Positions 63,516-64,000 of a stretch of 64,000 nucleotides of DNA are shown here, one piece after another. Made by a program: the position numbers and the translations under genes. This stretch comes from Porifericola rhodea (GTDB lineage Bacteria > Bacteroidota > Bacteroidia > Cytophagales > Cyclobacteriaceae). Location: NCBI RefSeq assembly GCF_030506305.1, contig NZ_CP119421.1, positions 4,852,501 through 4,916,500 of the forward strand, written 5' to 3'. How positions within the stretch are numbered: the stretch's first letter is position 1; each line of letters opens with the position of its first letter. The notes under the pieces are model-generated. The model was not told the DNA's origin, made no database searches, and saw only the letters and a list, made by a program, of their open reading frames with translations.

Positions 63516-64000
63516 ATGATAGATTTAAGAAGCGATACCGTAACTAAACCAACACCCGCCATGCTTGAAGCAATGATGCAAGCAGAAGTTGGCGATGATG
63601 TTTTAGGAGAAGATCCCAGCGTACAGCAGCTTGAAGCCAAAACCGCTGAAATATTTGAGATGGAAGCTGGCTTGTTTTGCCCGTCTGGTACCATGACTAA
63701 CCAGATCGCTATTAAAATTTTGACCCAGCCTCAACAGGAAGTTATTTGTGATAAGCGCTCTCATATATATAATTACGAAGGGGGAGGAATTGCCTTTAAC
63801 TCCCTGTGCTCAGTCAAGCTGCTTGATGGACCACGGGGTATTCTAAGCCCTGATATTATTGCTGAGGCAATTAATGCTGATGATATTCATTATCCTGAGA
63901 CCGGACTGGTGGCACTTGAAAATACGGTAAATAAAGGCGGAGGAGCCTTTTATACTACAACTCAGATAAAGGCTATCTCTGAGCTATGTAAACAGCACCA
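63516..64000 (+). CDS. ltaE: Threonine aldolase, 3' end beyond window
   Basis: PLP-dependent aldolase that cleaves L-threonine or L-allo-threonine to glycine and acetaldehyde. The opening IDLRSDTVTKPTPAM (residues 2-16), VGDDVLGEDPSVQQLE, FCPSGTMTNQ and HIYNYEGGG are diagnostic. The start is ATG 63516. About 161 codons are present; the PLP-binding Lys is beyond the window. A weak -7-like element TATTTTTG (63444-63451) lies upstream. Confidence 0.93.
   Translation, partial: MIDLRSDTVTKPTPAMLEAMMQAEVGDDVLGEDPSVQQLEAKTAEIFEMEAGLFCPSGTMTNQIAIKILTQPQQEVICDKRSHIYNYEGGGIAFNSLCSVKLLDGPRGILSPDIIAEAINADDIHYPETGLVALENTVNKGGGAFYTTTQIKAISELCKQH

Overview
The window comes from a member of the Bacteroidota, most probably a marine or halotolerant gliding Cytophagales-type bacterium. 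The evidence is: a type IX secretion (T9SS) substrate with gliding-motility C-terminal domain paired with a PorP/SprF protein, a DUF1501/DUF1800 pair, a TonB-dependent-receptor-like outer-membrane protein, a Bacteroidota-type promoter (TTTG, 18 nt, TAGATTTG), few Shine-Dalgarno sequences, moderate-to-low GC, and a glycine-betaine synthesis operon. It is mostly ordinary chromosome. I see no rRNA, tRNA, CRISPR array, insertion sequence or prophage.

Layout. 1-3.4 kb: tig (5' end cut off), clpP and clpX. 3.4-11.4 kb: a gap with a possible small transcript, a CBM9-like secreted protein, a thioredoxin-TPR protein, two convergent exported Gfo/Idh/MocA oxidoreductases, a nitroreductase, and a tight SUI1/truC/amino-acid decarboxylase operon. 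11.4-16.5 kb: bestrophin, a PAP2 phosphatase, and a four-gene operon headed by a Crp/Fnr-type regulator (transporter, acetyltransferase, nitroreductase). 16.8-18.5 kb: two methyltransferases that convert glycine to betaine. 18.9-26.6 kb: a large outer-membrane protein, an AT-rich orphan with a helix-hairpin-helix, an M28 peptidase, a response regulator, and a histidine kinase whose membrane domain resembles the plant ethylene receptor.

26.7-30.9 kb: an oxidative pentose-phosphate operon (rpiB, gnd and a fused zwf-pgl). 31-37.7 kb: dps, an M23 peptidase, a J-domain protein, pirin, a deoxynucleoside kinase, small hypotheticals and tex. 37.7-44.4 kb: a GH63-like glucosidase, TPR proteins, and an outer-membrane protein/lipoprotein pair. 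44.4-51.6 kb: DUF1501/DUF1800, an aldo/keto reductase, a serine beta-lactamase-like lipoprotein, and rimK facing a RimB-like aspartic protease. 51.6-55.2 kb: rarA, small membrane proteins including one of only 52 codons, and dinB. 55.5-60.9 kb: the T9SS substrate/SprF pair. 60.9-63.4 kb: an ECF sigma/anti-sigma-like/outer-membrane-protein cassette. The window ends inside a threonine aldolase.

How they work together. Several loci concern stress. Betaine synthesis gives osmoprotection. The pentose-phosphate operon supplies NADPH beside divergent dps. A nitroreductase and a pirin that lie 24 kb apart share an identical 15-bp sequence containing a 12-bp palindrome, each within about 25 nt of the start codon, which suggests a small regulon. 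I did not identify a wholly new multi-gene system. The best leads are the ethylene-receptor-like kinase with a natural Asp-to-Asn change, the shared operator, the fused Zwf-Pgl, the betaine operon, and the motif-rich leader of the Crp/Fnr operon.
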